From positions 99,354,448 through 99,418,447 of the forward strand of contig NC_084835.1 in NCBI RefSeq assembly GCF_033115175.1: a stretch of 64,000 nucleotides of DNA, read 5' to 3'. The stretch's first letter is position 1; every line of letters begins with the position of its first letter. Position numbers and translations under genes: made by a program. The notes under the pieces are model-generated. The model worked only from the letters and a program-made list of their open reading frames with translations. It was not told the DNA's origin and made no database searches. Shown here piece by piece: positions 1 to 11,819 of the stretch. The stretch is from Lepus europaeus (Eukaryota; Chordata; Mammalia; Lagomorpha; Leporidae).

Positions 1-1075
1 TGTACAGTACATTAAGGACAGAGATTCCCCATCAGGAGCAAGCGCACAGTGGCTCCTGTTGTTGACCCAACAAATTGACACTCTAGTTTATGGCGCCAGT
101 AACCACCCTAGGCTGTCGTCATGAGTTGCCAAGGCTATGGAAGCCTTCCAAGTTTGCCGACTCTGATCATATTTAGACAAGGTCATAAAAGACAGGGTGA
201 GGATAGTAACCAATGATCCTAAGAGTGGCCTTAACCAGGTCTGAACAATTATACAGCATTAAGTGGGGAAGAGGACCATCAGTACACACATGTTGGGAGT
301 AGAGCCATTGGTGGTAGAGTAGAGGTTATGATTACAAAGGAATGAGGCCCAAGTGCGCTAGACAGGGTCTAGAACAAAGGACAGAGTCGTTATTAGAGGA
401 GCTAAGAAAGGTGCTGTCTAAGCTACAAGTAATTTTTCTGATTGAGAGGCAAATAGAACCTGATAGAAGGGGCTTGATAATAATCTGTTGGGCTTTAGGC
501 CTTGTAAGTTAAGAGGCCCAGACCTATCTATCTCTTCACATGGGGTATATCCTAAGGGAGGTGTGAACCTCCTAGGGGAAGGCACTCTGTTGACTTTCAT
601 TACTTGGCTGGCCTAGGAGGAGAGCTGGCCAGGTAAAGGCAGGGGGCATCTCTAACAAGAAATTTACAGTTCTGCCTGCAATGTTGCTGACCCTACTTGG
701 CTGTCCCCCCAACTGCAGTGGTCACTTTGGAAGTTGGGCTGAGTGAAGGGCTTTTCAGCTTAGAGCCAATAAGATCTGTGGCTCTGACCTGGGCATCCTT
801 CGATTCCAGGGTAGGTCCATTTCCAGTGATCCAACTCTTGGCAGAGCTGCCAGGGCTCTTCACAAGCTGACTTCTGCTGAAGCCCAGGCTTACCACATTG
901 AAAGCCACTGCAGTGGACTGGCCTGTTGGGTCTCCTTGAGGGCAGATCACTGTACAGATCAGCCATTAATAGGCCTGCCACCCATTGCTTCTGATGCCTA
1001 GCTTTCTTTTCCTCCTGGTTTGTGTTAAAGCAGACCAGAGGATGCAAGTCAAGGGAGTGCCCGTGTCCCATCTCT
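1..1075 (-). mobile_element. L1 3' UTR joined to gag/protease-like sequence (copy 1)
   Basis: Positions 1 to about 430 are the reverse complement of the rabbit-type L1 3' UTR; the extreme 3' end lies off the left edge. Upstream on the minus strand, at about 590-1075, the sequence resembles a gammaretrovirus-like gag C-terminus and nucleocapsid. It has a basic stretch (EEKKARHQKQ), then CGKPG, then LCQELDHWKW, a second zinc-knuckle-like motif whose last Cys is Tyr here. A frame-broken protease-like stretch follows. A second copy at 45424-46660 is very similar over its whole length, including the junction, but stops at the point equivalent to 970. This copy continues further upstream. Stop codons and frame changes show it is dead. 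The L1 part is secure; the retroviral assignment is an inference from motif order. Confidence 0.6.
760..1071 (-). pseudogene. Retroviral gag nucleocapsid-like remnant
   Basis: A 103-codon open stretch on the minus strand within the chimeric repeat. Residues 17-26 are lysine/arginine rich, as before a nucleocapsid. Then come CGKPGLQQKSAC (first knuckle, His replaced by Leu) and LCQELDHWKWTYPG (second knuckle, last Cys replaced by Tyr). The paralogue at 46450-46656 keeps that Cys as WKWTCPG. The open frame ends in a stop before the protease-like part. It is a fragment of an old endogenous retrovirus and cannot make a working Gag. Confidence 0.5.
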
Positions 1076-1079
1076 AATC

Positions 1080-1870
1080 TTCGGTGGCCTGAACTACAAG
1101 TCTAAAGTCACAGGCATGTTCTGTAGTAGTTTTTCTAAGGTAGACAATGCCCATGAGGAAAATTATATTCTCACTTTAAAACTTTCTTTCCCTTTGGTCT
1201 GAAAGGGAGGTTTTTTTACTTAATTTTAAGCTAAGTTGTATGGAATCAGCCCATTTTCTCTCCCTAAGACCAATTGTATGTATTTTAAAGATGGCTGGTC
1301 ATGAAATTGAACATGCTGCCTTGGACTCTCACCTGGATCCCAGCCCCATCAGCACTATGTACCCAGCAGCTCAATGGATGAACCCAGACAGTGACAACCT
1401 CAATGCAAAATAGATCATTTAAAACATTCTATAGTTCCTGTGGTTTTTCCTCCATCTTCTCAGATCATCTCTGTTCCTTAGACCATTGAGGAACAGAAAA
1501 AAATCAATTCCAGTTATATCTTTGTGATGAGTTATTTGACTTTATTGCTGGTAGTTGCAATTCAGGTTGAGGCTACCTTGGTACTAAAATATCATGGTAC
1601 TCATTCTAAATCTCATGGGCCTAAAATGGTCTCAAGTAGGATTAGATGATAACTAATTAATCCTTTTTTGTACCACATATGAGAAAATTGAGGATACAGG
1701 AGGAAAATTGACTATTTACATTTCATTTGGGAAGCATAGTTGATCCAAGACCCAATTGCTGGTTTCTGTTTGCCATGATACTTCTGCCTACAGCCAAGCC
1801 CCCAACTGGCTGCTCTCCCCTTCTACTATCACTTATCATATAAGTGTTTAAAATATAAATATTTAAATTA
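1080..1870. other. No assignable feature
   Basis: AT-rich sequence upstream (in the minus-strand sense) of the gag-like segment. It may be further retroviral sequence too decayed to recognise, or plain genomic flank. I could not place the outer boundary of the chimeric element here. Confidence 0.4.
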
Positions 1871-2080
1871 AAAAATTAAATAACCAATAATCTTCTGTAA
1901 TAAGATAACTATGATTTATATTTTTATGTGTATCTTCAAAGTTTTTAGTATATGATTACTGGCTGCATAATTTAGATTTTATTCAAATGGAATCACAGTT
2001 GTTCTATAACCTATTTTTTAAAACTACATTTATCATAATCATCTTTTCACATCACCAAATAAGTGCTAACATCTGCATTT

Positions 2081-2388
2081 TATTTATTTATTTATTTGAG
2101 AGGTAGAGTTACAGACACAGAGGGGGAGAGACAGAGAGAAAGGTCTTCCAGCTGCTGGTTCACTTCCAAAATGGCCGCAATGTTCGGATCTGGGCTGATC
2201 TGAAGCGAGGAGCCAAGAGCTTCTTCTAGGTCTCCCAGGTGGGTGCAGGGGCCCAAGCTCATGGGCCACCTTCTACTGCTTTTCCAGGCCATAGCAGGGA
2301 GCTGGATTAGAAGAGGAGTGGCTGGTACAAAAACTGGCCCCCATATGGGATGCTGATGCTTAGCCTACTATGACACAGTGCTGATCCC
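2081..2388 (-). mobile_element. C-type SINE, minus
   Basis: Reverse complement of the lagomorph tRNA-derived SINE. A TTTATTTATTTATTTG tail is on the left, the body is complete (GGTCTTCCAGCTGCTGGTTCAC, CCCATATGGGATGC), and the head is on the right. The target-site duplication is AACATCTGCATTT at 2068-2080 and AACATCTTCATTT at 2389-2401. Confidence 0.9.
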
Positions 2389-2564
2389 AACATCTTCATT
2401 TTTAAAGAGTGGACAGAGTTCCCTCTTACAGATGAATTAGAACATTTGTGTATAGTTTCCTTTTGCTATGTTTGCCCTATTTCCAGTTTGAATACATATT
2501 CATTTATTTTCTTAGTACAAATTCCAACAAATAGAACTGCTAGGTCAAAGGTTATGTGTATTTA

Positions 2565-2817
2565 AAAATTATGTATTATTTGTGAAGCAGACAGAGAGGT
2601 AGAGAGAGAGAAATCCTGTCTGCTGCTTCTGGTTCACTTCCCAAATGTTTAGAAGGTGGAAACTTGATCCAGGTTTCCCACACGGGTGGCAGGAACCATC
2701 ACTTCCTCATAGGGTCTGTATTGTCGAGAAGCTGGGATTTGCAGCAGAGCTGGGCTCCACCCAGATACGTTATTATGGGCGTCCCAACCTGCATCCTAAC
2801 TATTGCACCAAACACTA
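2565..2817 (-). mobile_element. Old C-type SINE, minus, diverged
   Basis: Recognisable by CTGCTTCTGGTTCACTTCCC, a GTTTCCCACACGGGTGGCAG stretch and a degenerate head near GCACCAAACACT. It is much more diverged than its neighbours, lacks a clean tail, and has no duplication I can define. Confidence 0.7.
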
Positions 2818-3030
2818 AACCTGGATATGTGCGTTTTTTGTGGTTCTTCATACATTACAAGTGCCTCTGGGAAAGCTGTAATGATTCACATTCTCACCAA
2901 AAATGCAGAATATTGTTTCTGTTCACTGTCACACACAGTGGGAACTAGCATGTTCATTTCTCTGACAGGTAAACTATTTTATACTCTTTTAAATTTGCAT
3001 TATTTGATAATTGGCAAAATTAAACACTTT

Positions 3031-3367
3031 TTAAAAAAAGATTTATTTATTTATTTGAAAGAGTTACACAGTGAGAGAAGGAGAGGCAGAGAAAGAGAGA
3101 TAAAAAAAGTCTTCCTCCTGCTGGTTCACTCCCCATTTGGCCGCAACGGCTGGAGCTGTGCTAATTTGAAGTCAGGAGCCAGGAGCTTCTTCCGAGTCTC
3201 CCACACGGGTGCAGGGGCCCAAGGACTTGGGCCATCTTCTACTGCTTTCCCAGGCTATAGCAGAGAGCTGGATCAGAAGAGGAGCAGCCAGGTCTCGAAC
3301 CAGCACTCATATGGGATGGCAGCACTGCAGGCGGCAGCGTAACCTGCTATGCCACATCGCCGGCCCC
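3031..3367 (-). mobile_element. C-type SINE, minus, full length
   Basis: Starts with TTAAAAAAAGATTTATTT and ends with GCCACATCGCCGGCCCC, so both ends of the SINE are present. The target-site duplication is AAAATTAAACACTTT on the left and AAAATGAAACACTTT on the right. It interrupts the old L1. Confidence 0.93.
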
Positions 3368-3440
3368 AAAATGAAACACTTTTTACCTTTACCCATAAGT
3401 TCATTGACCATTTGTAAAACAGAAATGTTTCTTTGAGTGT

Positions 3441-5435
3441 AATAATTGACTCAGATTTTCCACAACATACAAACCTTCATGAAGCCAATTAAAAAGATAT
3501 TGAAAGGATGAACTAACTGGTTTATTAGACCCAGTATACATGAGCTGCAGATTATATACTGCATTGCCCTTCAAGATTCTCTCCGGAATGACAAACAAAG
3601 CAGAAACAAATGAACTCACATGTGTAGCAAGGTGGCTTTATATTCCTAAAGCTGCACAGGTACTGATTTACAGAAGTTAATAGCATGCAGGATTGATACT
3701 TTTTCTTTGGCTGTTTCCTGGACATTACAGTTATGCCTTAAAACTTGACCCAATGCTATAGAAGCCCCTCTGCTGATTTTTTTTTCTGGGAGAGTAACAT
3801 ATGTTTGGGTGTATACTTTTTCCACTTACTCTGTCTGCACTCACTCACTCTCTTGGTCAGCTACCACCAACTGCAGCTGATCAACATTTCCCTACATATT
3901 GTGAATTAGGTGTATGCAATATAGGACCTGCCCATAGTTGCCCAAGTAGATTTTTCTTACATAGCTTGCATACCATTCTCCAGCAAATACTCACTATAAA
4001 GACATTTGGGTAAATTTATATGTGTATGATATAAGCAATACAGTAATAGGAAGGAAAACTTTTGTAACATTTTGTTGGAACATGATGCCCTCCCCCCTTC
4101 CCACACACACTTAGGGAACATAACTAAGAACTATGAGCCCTCCTCCATGGAGCCGTCAGCACCCAGTGGAGGGAGTCTTTCTTCTCCATCTTCATTAACT
4201 ATTCCTCCAGTAGAGTTCTAAGACTTTCTTATGGTTTGTTGTAAAGGCGTCTGTTTTCGGATTAAATTATAGACATTTTGGGAACAATGGAAATATCTTA
4301 TTCTTTTTTATAGCACTTGACACTGAGCAGCTGATTCATAAATATTGCCTGAAGAGTTTAATTGGATTCTCAATGGGAGTTGGAAGAGAGGTAGGCTCAG
4401 GTCTTCAGAGCAACATATGTAGGATGCAGTGAGTGGCTGGGGGAAATACAAAGTAGTCTGAAATGGTAGGGCCTGGAAAAGGAGTGTACTGTCAATATGT
4501 CTGCTCAGCAGTTTTGTGTTATGCTACTCCTATGGCTACTGAATATTAGACTCTTATTTCACATATTAGTAAAATTTCAAAAATGATATGAGACATAAAA
4601 AGCAATGAAGTTTTGTCATCATTTCTTGGAAGAAATTTAAGAAATTTTGATATCCCTAAAGGAGGAGACATAGACTATTGGGATAAAAGACAGCCTTTAA
4701 AACAAAAAAAGATAATTGCATTTAATTCATGAAGAGCTCTCTGAATTTTCATTATTGTTATGGTTTCTCAGGGGCTGGTGAAGATTTTACACCGTAGCTT
4801 GGGCCTGCAGTCAAGGATTTTAAAAGCACTGGGCTGTATCCATATTTTGGAGGAGTGAAGACACACTAGTTTCATGCAGAGAGGTCTCCATTGACAAGCA
4901 GATCATGCAGCCTCTGTCTGGCCATGGAACTGGATGCCAAGGAGGAGATGAGTGCCACACTCTGAGGATGATGTTCCTTTCATTCTTTGTGGAAGAAGAG
5001 AGTTTACCATGAGGGACAGGGGGCACAGTAGTATATACAAGGGGAAGAAGGAGACAGGATAGGAAAGACTGCCAATAAAAGCTATTAAGCCAGATACTTG
5101 ACATTTATCCGATGAGGGAACATTAGAAATGCCTCAGAATTATGCAGGCCAAGGGATGGAAGCTGGAGTGCAACTCCACCCTAGTTAATTACTGGTTGAG
5201 GCTTGCCCATAGTGGAATGTTCATTCCCAGTTAATTTTGGTTTACACTGCTTGTGTACACATGGATGTTGGCAGTTCCAGGCAGTGCTGTGACAACTATG
5301 ATGGGGGCCATCCTTTGGAAGTTAGGCCAACATGCCTGCCCAAGGAGTCGGGGTGGACCTTTCCCAGTGGATACACTCTCATATTGTACTCTGAAATTAA
5401 AATGCTACAAAAAGACAATGTGCTGATATTCATAT
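3441..5435. other. No assignable feature (about 2 kb)
   Basis: AT-rich anonymous sequence with short open frames only, no recognisable SINE head or tail and no coding pattern. A short CCTCCCCCCTTCCC run lies near 4090. Confidence 0.5.
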
Positions 5436-6610
5436 AAAACAGAATAAAGTTAGGCCACTATCCATCACTGTTTATGAAAATTAACTAAATTGGATCAGAT
5501 GCTTAATTGTAAATTAAAACTCTAAAATTCTCAGAAGAACATTTAGGCTAAGAGCTTCAATACATAGGATCTGTCAGTGATATTATGGACATGACACAAA
5601 AGGCTAAAGCAACAACAGAGAAAATGGACACCTTTAAGGTCATCGAAGATTAACAAAAATTGTTCATCAAAAGACATTATCAACAGAATAACATTGCAGA
5701 CCACAAAATAGGAGAAATATTTTCATATTATATGACTAATAAGGACTTAGTATTTAGAATATATAAAGAACTTATAAAATTTTACAATAAAATGAAACCT
5801 GATTTAAAAATAGGCAAAGATTAGGTTATTTCTCCAAAGAAAAAATACAAATGGCTAATAGACACATGAGAATTTGCTCAACATTTCTAATCATTAGAGA
5901 AATGTAAATCAAAAATTTGTACATCACATCTGTTGGGATATTTATCAAAAATCAGAAAATGAGAGTTTCTGAAGATGTGGAGAAATTGGAACCCCAGGAC
6001 ACTAGGGGTGACAGTGTAAAATGGTGCAGATGTTATGATGGTTCTTAAAAAACTAAAACTAAAATTACTATCTAATCCAGCAATTCCACTTCTTGCTGCA
6101 TGCCTGATGTAACTGAAAGCAGAGTCTTGAAGACATATTTGTATATACCTGTTCAAAGCAGCATTATTCACAATGGCTAAAATGTGGAAGCATCTCAAGA
6201 GGCCATCAACAGAAGAATGGGTAACTGAAATGTGGTCTATACAGACAATGGAATATTATCTGGCCTCAAAAAGGAAGATCATTCTAACATGTGCTACAAC
6301 ATGGATGGAACTTGACAGCATCATGTCAAGTGTAACAACCAATAAAAACAGAAAAAATACTGTATGATTCCTCTTACAAGTGGAATTAAAGAAGTCAATA
6401 AAAGTAGAATTGTTGTTGCCAGGGGCTAGGGCGAAGGTGGAAAGGGGAATTATTATTTATGTATACAAAGTTTCAGTTTTATAAGATGGAAAGAGTTATG
6501 GAGATGATGGTTGTGACATTAGAATATGTTTAAAACTACTGAACTATAAATAATAGTTAGGTTAGTAAGTTGCATTTTATGTATATTTTATCACAATAAA
6601 AAATTGGGGA
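5436..6610 (+). mobile_element. Ancient L1 3' end (L1MA/L1MB-like), plus
   Basis: Follows the 3' end of a mammal-wide L1 in sense orientation: ATTATTCACAATGGCTAAAA, GAATATTATCTGGCCTC, ATGTGCTACAACATGGATGG, ACTGTATGATTCCTCTTACA, TTGTTGCCAGGGGCTAGGG, then TATATTTTATCACAATAAAA at the end. The ORF2 C-terminal part is riddled with stops. It is a fossil shared with other placental mammals. Confidence 0.85.
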
Positions 6611-7440
6611 AAAAAGAGGTAATACGGTATGGAATGAGAAAAAGAGTCAATGCAAAAGACCCCCAGGGGTAAACAAATCTTTCCTGTAATAAAAGCCGTG
6701 AACTTTGTAAATGCAGACAGATAGGGAACAGAGATGAACAAAAAAGGAGGTAAAAAATATGCTTGCTAATTCTGTCATTCTCCACTTTTATATTTGTTTT
6801 GTCCTCAATACTATGTGTATTTTGTTAAAGAAATTCCTTTTAATGAATAGGATAAGCTAAATGTTGTTTGGAACTTGCAGCCTATGTAATGTTGAAATAA
6901 TCACTCCTCAGTTAGCTGTTCCCGATCCTTATCTCTGGAAGTGATGTTCACTGAAGAACAGAAATATCCAACACGAAATGTTTTCTCTACAGTAGATAGC
7001 AAACAGAATACAGTGAACTGGCTATAGCAATTCAGCCATTTATATATCCACAGATTTTTTTTTTTTTTTCAGTATCAATTGTGTGCCTGCCAGGCAGTAA
7101 GTTAGGCATTAGGAATGAGGAGCAGTAAAGATCTAGTTAAGAGCTCATCTGATGATCATTGAGAATCTAATTCTGGTCTACTGGAAGAACGAGGAATGAA
7201 GCAATGGCCTCTGTGTGCTCATTTGGCATAGGAAAGAGCGCTTCTTGGATATGAGGAAAGTGATGATGATGCTCTCCGTTTCTGCAGGATTCTCCCCTAT
7301 GAGGAAAACTCCATTGAAAAGCAGAATTTCTTTCAGTCCACTCATTGGTTGTAAACTGATCTGCCCTGGACTTAAGATGGAAACTAAGGCAACATTGAAT
7401 CACAATGAACTATATTGGGTGCTTCCATATGCATATGAGG
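6611..7440. other. Mostly unassigned sequence
   Basis: Anonymous sequence with a T run near 7057-7070. The stretch after it (GTGTGCCTGCCAGGCAGTAAG) loosely resembles the inverted end of an old MIR-like repeat, but is too short to call. Confidence 0.35.
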
Positions 7441-7832
7441 TGCTGTGAGCTGAATGTCTCTCCCTCAAATTCACATGTTGGAGTTGTTCTAACCCCTAAG
7501 GTGATGGTATTTGGAGATGAGGTCTTTGTGAGCTAACTGGGTGGGGGGTAGGACCCTCATGATATTAGTGTCCATATCAGAGGAGGAAGGAAGCTGGATT
7601 CGTTCTCTTTCCTTTTCTGTCCTTCATTCTCACTTACTCTGATATGAGGACACAATGAGAAGGCTGCTGTGTGCAAGCCAGGAAGAAGGTCCTTAGCAGG
7701 AACCCTAGCCAGCACCTTGATCATGGACTTCACAGCCTCTAGAACTGTAAGAAACAAATGTCTGTTGCTGAAGGCACCCAATCTCTGGTGTTTTGTTGCA
7801 ACGGTGTGAGTTGTCTAAGATGTGTATCTTCA
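7441..7832 (+). mobile_element. MaLR-type LTR (MLT1/MST-like), plus
   Basis: Matches the order of an ERVL-MaLR LTR: GAATGTCTCTCCCTCAAATTC near the start, GTGATGGTATTTGGAGATGA, GGACCCTCATGATATTAGTG, ATGAGGACACAATGAGAAGG, CACCTTGATCATGGACTTC, AGCCTCTAGAACTGTAAGAA, and TGGTGTTTTGTTGCAACGGT near the end. It looks like a solo LTR; no internal sequence adjoins it. Confidence 0.75.
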
Positions 7833-7982
7833 CATCCCTGTTGTCTGTTTAGTAGGTGTTATGTCCATTTTATGATTGACAAACTTGAGGGCCAAGAAAG
7901 TTAACTGAGTAGATCAAGGTCAAATAGCAGGTTTTGTATCTGAGGGTCAAACATGTCTGATGCTAAGCCCAGGGCTCCATCA
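7833..7982 (-). mobile_element. MIR, minus
   Basis: Reverse-complement MIR: CATTTTATGATTGACAAACT, AGTAGATCAAGGTCAAATAG and GGTCAAACATGTCTGATGCT match the core and tRNA-like end in order. Ancient and diverged. Confidence 0.65.
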
Positions 7983-8309
7983 CCATGACGTCAGTCTGAC
8001 TGCCTTAACCAAAATGACAGAGGTCAAAGATTTGAACTATTAAGTTTATACAAACTAAGATGAATGGCTTGTTGTTTTTGTGGGGTAGGTATTCTAGTGA
8101 AGGCCAGATTTTTCTTGAAAAACTTTTTTTCATTTTAGAAGACTCATTCTCTTGGATGCTTAGGAGGAGAGACCAGTGGCATCACAAAAGAACATTTGAC
8201 TACTTTGATCTGAGTCTTTCAGAGCAAGAATTCTCAGAGGACTGCCCAATACAGATGTTTATGTCATTCTTAACTCCAAGGTGTCTTTACTCTCCACGTT
8301 GTCTGCCCA

Positions 8310-8660
8310 GCCCAGGTGGGCATCTGCTCCAGCTTTAGGCTCTGCCTGGTTCATCGTATTCCCTTCTTTGAGTCCTTGTCTCAGGTCACTACTTTTTGGG
8401 GGTGACTCTTCCTCCCACATCTGACTCACCATCTCGTCTGGCAGTCATCGCAGATCCTTTACTAAGTTTTGCTTAGCTTGCAACTCCAAGAATTGGATGT
8501 TTCAAATTCTCTATAGCTCTAAGTCCCTGCCAGGATGGTATAAAATTTTTATTTCCATGTCCACTGCTACTGGTCAGCTTTGCCTGCTCTTCTTTCTGGT
8601 TTAGAACAAAATGCCTCTAGCACTTCTTTATTAAACAACTCTTCCTTCATAAATGAGCCT
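8310..8660 (+). mobile_element. Possible L2 fragment, plus
   Basis: The stretch CCTTGTCTCAGGTCACTACT followed by GGTGACTCTTCCTCCCA resembles the late part of LINE2. The match is weak, and the rest of the interval is unassigned. Confidence 0.3.
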
Positions 8661-8727
8661 CACTAGCAAAGCACTATGTGCCAGGTGCTGTGCTGGGTTC
8701 TAGAGTCAAAGCAGTGAACCAGGTGCA

Positions 8728-9034
8728 GACATTGTGGTGCCAGAATCCCATATGGGTGCTGGTTCTATTCCTGGCTGCCTCACTTCTGATCAGGCTCTCT
8801 GCTAATGCACCTGGGAAATCAGTGGAAGATGGCCCAAGTCTTGGGCCCCTGCACCCACGTGGGAGCCTGGGAAGAAGCTCCTGGCTCCTGGCTTCCATCT
8901 GGCCCAACTCTGGCCATTGCAGCCATTTGGGTAGTGAATCAGTGGATGGAAAATCTTGCTCCCTCTGTCTGTCTTTCCTTCTCTTTCTGTAACTCTGAAA
9001 TTTCAAGCATAATATATAAAATATTTTTTAAAAA
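8728..9034 (+). mobile_element. C-type SINE, plus, head-truncated
   Basis: Sense SINE with CCCATATGGGTGCTGG, AGATGGCCCAAGTCTTGGGC and CACCCACGTGGGAGCC, and an AT-rich tail. The first 25 or so bases of the head are missing. Flanking duplication AGCAGTGAACCAGGTGCAG (left) and AGCAATGAACCAGTGCAG (right) shows that the truncation happened at insertion. Confidence 0.88.
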
Positions 9035-9306
9035 AGAGCAATGAACCAGTGCAGATATTAAGTTTATAACCCAGTGAGAGAATATGGGGCAATTATGTGT
9101 AATTAAAGTGACAAGAAGAGGCCCTGGTTTGATCTTGAAAGGGTGTTAATGGAGTGGCCTCTTGAGTGGGAACAACGTGGAAACAGACACCTAAAATTCA
9201 TATGAACAGTTTTAGCAGGTGGAAAAGATGGTAAGAGTAGAGAATGATCTATTTAAGGGAATAGGTGACCAAGGGCCCAGAAGTGAAAGCAAACAGGATA
9301 AAACCA

Positions 9307-9654
9307 GGGGCTGGCCCTGTGGCGTAGCAGGTGAAGCCGCTGCCTGCAGTGCCGGCATCTTGTTTGAGTCCTGGCTGCTCCACTTCTCATCCAGCTCTCT
9401 GCTATGGACTCGGAAAGCAGTAGAAGATGGCCCAAGTCCTTGGGCCCCTGCACCCACATGGGAGACCCAGAAGAAGCTCCTGGCTCCTGGCTTTGGATTG
9501 CTGCAGCTCTGGCCATTGCAGCCAATTGGGGAGTGAACCAGCTGATGGAAGACCTCTCTCTCTCTCTGTCTCTCTGTCTGTCTCTCTCTCTCTGCCTCTC
9601 CTCTCTCTGTGTAACTCTGACTTTCAAATAAATAAATAAATCTTTAAAAAAAAA
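9307..9654 (+). mobile_element. C-type SINE, plus, full length
   Basis: Begins GGGGCTGGCCCTGTGGCGTA with an intact A-box region and ends in AAATAAATAAATAAATC plus an A tail. The B-box region is damaged (TTTGAGTCCTGG after a short deletion). The target-site duplication is GATAAAACC on both sides. Long CT/GT-rich tract at about 9550-9605. Confidence 0.93.
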
Positions 9655-10105
9655 CATGATAAAACCTGGGAAGTGAGTGAGGAAATGGTACTATAAATGT
9701 AAACAGGAACAGAATACTAAACAAAACAGTTTTCAAGGTGGAAAAGAAAAGTGACTTTAGCCGGAAGAATTTGGAGCCAACATCTACAGGCAGGTTATTT
9801 GGAAGCATTGTCCCCTCTTCCCTGTTGCTCTTTTTGTTATTTATTTATTTTTCTAATTATATATATAAAAAATGAGACAACCTGATTTGTTTTTCTGCCC
9901 TTAAAGCAAATTTCAATGAAATTGACTCCATCAGATATGGCTCTCAGTTCCTGATATGGAAATAATGGAAGTAAAATTGCTGAATTAAAAACTTTAAGAT
10001 AAAAAGACCAAGAAATATAAGCAGGAGACAAAGATCACCATGTATCTTGTGAGTTGTGGTAATGACTTTCAGATTTCTGAAAGCTACTGAATCATTTTGA
10101 GCAGA

Positions 10106-10128
10106 TTTTTTTTTTTTTGGGGGGGGGG
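10106..10128. repeat. T13-G10 homopolymer junction
   Basis: A run of 13 T followed directly by 10 G. It may be a remnant of a reverse-oriented tail. Such runs are error prone in sequencing and assembly. Confidence 0.8.
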
Positions 10129-10129
10129 A

Positions 10130-10310
10130 GATCACTCTGGCTACAGTGTAGAGATTGGGGCAGAATTGAGAAGAGAGTAGAGGAAGCTTCTTTCCTGTAT
10201 GTTTTTTGTCTTCATTTTCCAAGCAGGTGATGGTGACCTCAAATATGGTGACGGAGAACAGAGAGCAATGCTTGAAGTTAAGATACATTTAGAAGAGGGA
10301 GAAATGTGAC
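10130..10310 (+). mobile_element. Ancient interspersed repeat fragment, family not named
   Basis: GATCACTCTGGCTACAGTGT followed by ATTGAGAAGAGAG and CAGGTGATGGTGACCTCAAA resembles the repeat seen more completely at 27480-28420 and 39950-40340. It is old, and I cannot name the family with certainty. Confidence 0.45.
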
Positions 10311-10975
10311 TGCTAAATTTGTGTATTGGTTGCAGTCATGAGTTAGTGCCTGGTAAATATTTTTAGTGCCTACCTACTCCACACACTCCATTCTCCATGT
10401 CTCAGAGAAAGTGACAAATGAACTAATTTGTCAATGCATTTATCATTATCAATTTATTTTAGAAAATGCTTGTTAAAATTAGCACAACATTAAAATTTAA
10501 AGTTCAATTAAAAAGGCATTTTTTTTTTTGCAAAAGAATACACTGACAGCTCCTTTCATTTGTCCCATGGTTATTTCTTCCCCATTTTGTGCTATTCCTA
10601 GTTCTTTCTAACACCATTCTTTCTGAGTCTATTGCATTAAATAAACTCAAGCTGTAACTAATAGCTTTTATGTTTGGTTACTGATATTAACCCTTTCAGG
10701 TTTTATTTATTTTTCTTCCATAGTAAAAAGTTCTAACTGCTTTAGCATTCTCATTTTCTATCTCCACATTAGTTATGTTTCTTAAAGCAATGTGAAATGT
10801 TGAATCTTATTAAAAATAAAGATGGATAATGACTATGGTTAGGAGCGTGTGACTGAGAATGTCTGTGCTGTTTCTACTTTTCCACTTGAGCGTATGCAGT
10901 ATGATAGATGCACTCATTGAGCCCAGTTAGTTTCTGCCATTGTGTAAGTTATTATGCAACATTCATTGTTTCTAA
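10311..10975. other. No assignable feature
   Basis: AT-rich anonymous sequence with a T run near 10521-10530. Confidence 0.45.
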
Positions 10976-10979
10976 TGAA

Positions 10980-11480
10980 AACAAGTCCTTCTTGACCCTG
11001 CTGACACCAGGTATGGACCTGTGGCATGACTTGCCTGTAGGGTGTGAGAAGCAGGACACAGGAGCTGTGCCCAAGCGGAGCTCCTATTGGCATCCCATGG
11101 TTTACCCATCAGTCTTTCCCCTCTTCTATGACATAAGGATGAGGAGTTTTTTTTAGTCCAGGTCATCTATTCTCAAGGGGGTATTATTGACCTCAGTGGG
11201 GTGCAACTGGATCTTGGACTGGGTCAAAACCTTTCTGTATGGAGTACAGGTGTGTGTGTGTGTGTATGTGTATGTAATACACATAATCAGATGTAAAAAA
11301 AGAGTGTTGATAACCACTAGTATCAATCTTCAGGATGGGGAAGATACATGCAGCCATGCCAAGGAATCAGTCAATCCACAGCTGATATTTTCTGTGAGCA
11401 AGAAATAAACCTTGTTTGTTGGGATTCACTCCAGGCTTGGGGTTGTTACCGTGGTATAACCCAGGGAAACTGACTCTCAC
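10980..11480 (+). mobile_element. Diverged MaLR-type LTR, plus
   Basis: The 3' part is characteristic: TGTGAGCAAGAAATAAACCT followed by GGCTTGGGGTTGTTACCG and AACCCAGGGAAACTGAC, the polyadenylation end of an MLT-type LTR. The upstream part (TTCTATGACATAAGGATGAG) fits the same LTR loosely. A TG repeat at 11250-11275 lies inside it. Confidence 0.5.
11250..11275. repeat. (TG)n microsatellite
   Basis: TG dinucleotides with TA interruptions. Confidence 0.9.
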
Positions 11481-11819
11481 AACTAGCTATGCATTGGCTT
11501 TTATGTTCTTAGCAGCATGCTGTACAATTTTCATGGGATTAAATCTTCAGAAGTTTGATTCTGAAGCTCTATTGTATGGTCTAATAATCCCTATTTTTAG
11601 AGCTCTCCTGGTAATTTGGATGAACATTTAGGTATGGTGCCAGTAATGCTGACCAGGTCAACATCTGTGATTCACTGGCAGAATCTAGCCATTTAGATAA
11701 GTTTATCTTAGATGTAACATTTGGTGCGCTGAACTATTTTAGAATTGTCATCTGAGAGCTACAGCAAACACTCAGTGACAAAAAATAGCAGCAGCCAAGA
11801 CATAACTTGCAAAACCCAC

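Larger units (their letters stand above)
1880..3440 (-). mobile_element. Old L1/HAL1-type LINE, minus strand, split by three SINEs
   Basis: Pieces at about 1880-2080, 2389-2560, 2817-3030 and 3368-3440 follow the order of a mammal-wide L1 3' region in reverse complement. They include AACTGCTAGGTCAAAGG, a CATTCTCACC stretch, TTTGCATTATTTGATAATTGG and CATTGACCATTTG. SINEs inserted later separate them. Divergence is high, so the exact subfamily is not assigned. Confidence 0.6.

Noticed and set aside
9253..9657. 134-codon minus-strand frame with arginine/glutamate repeats
   Set aside because: It is the complement of a SINE, including its CT tract. Similar Ser/Leu- or Arg/Glu-rich frames recur at every SINE.
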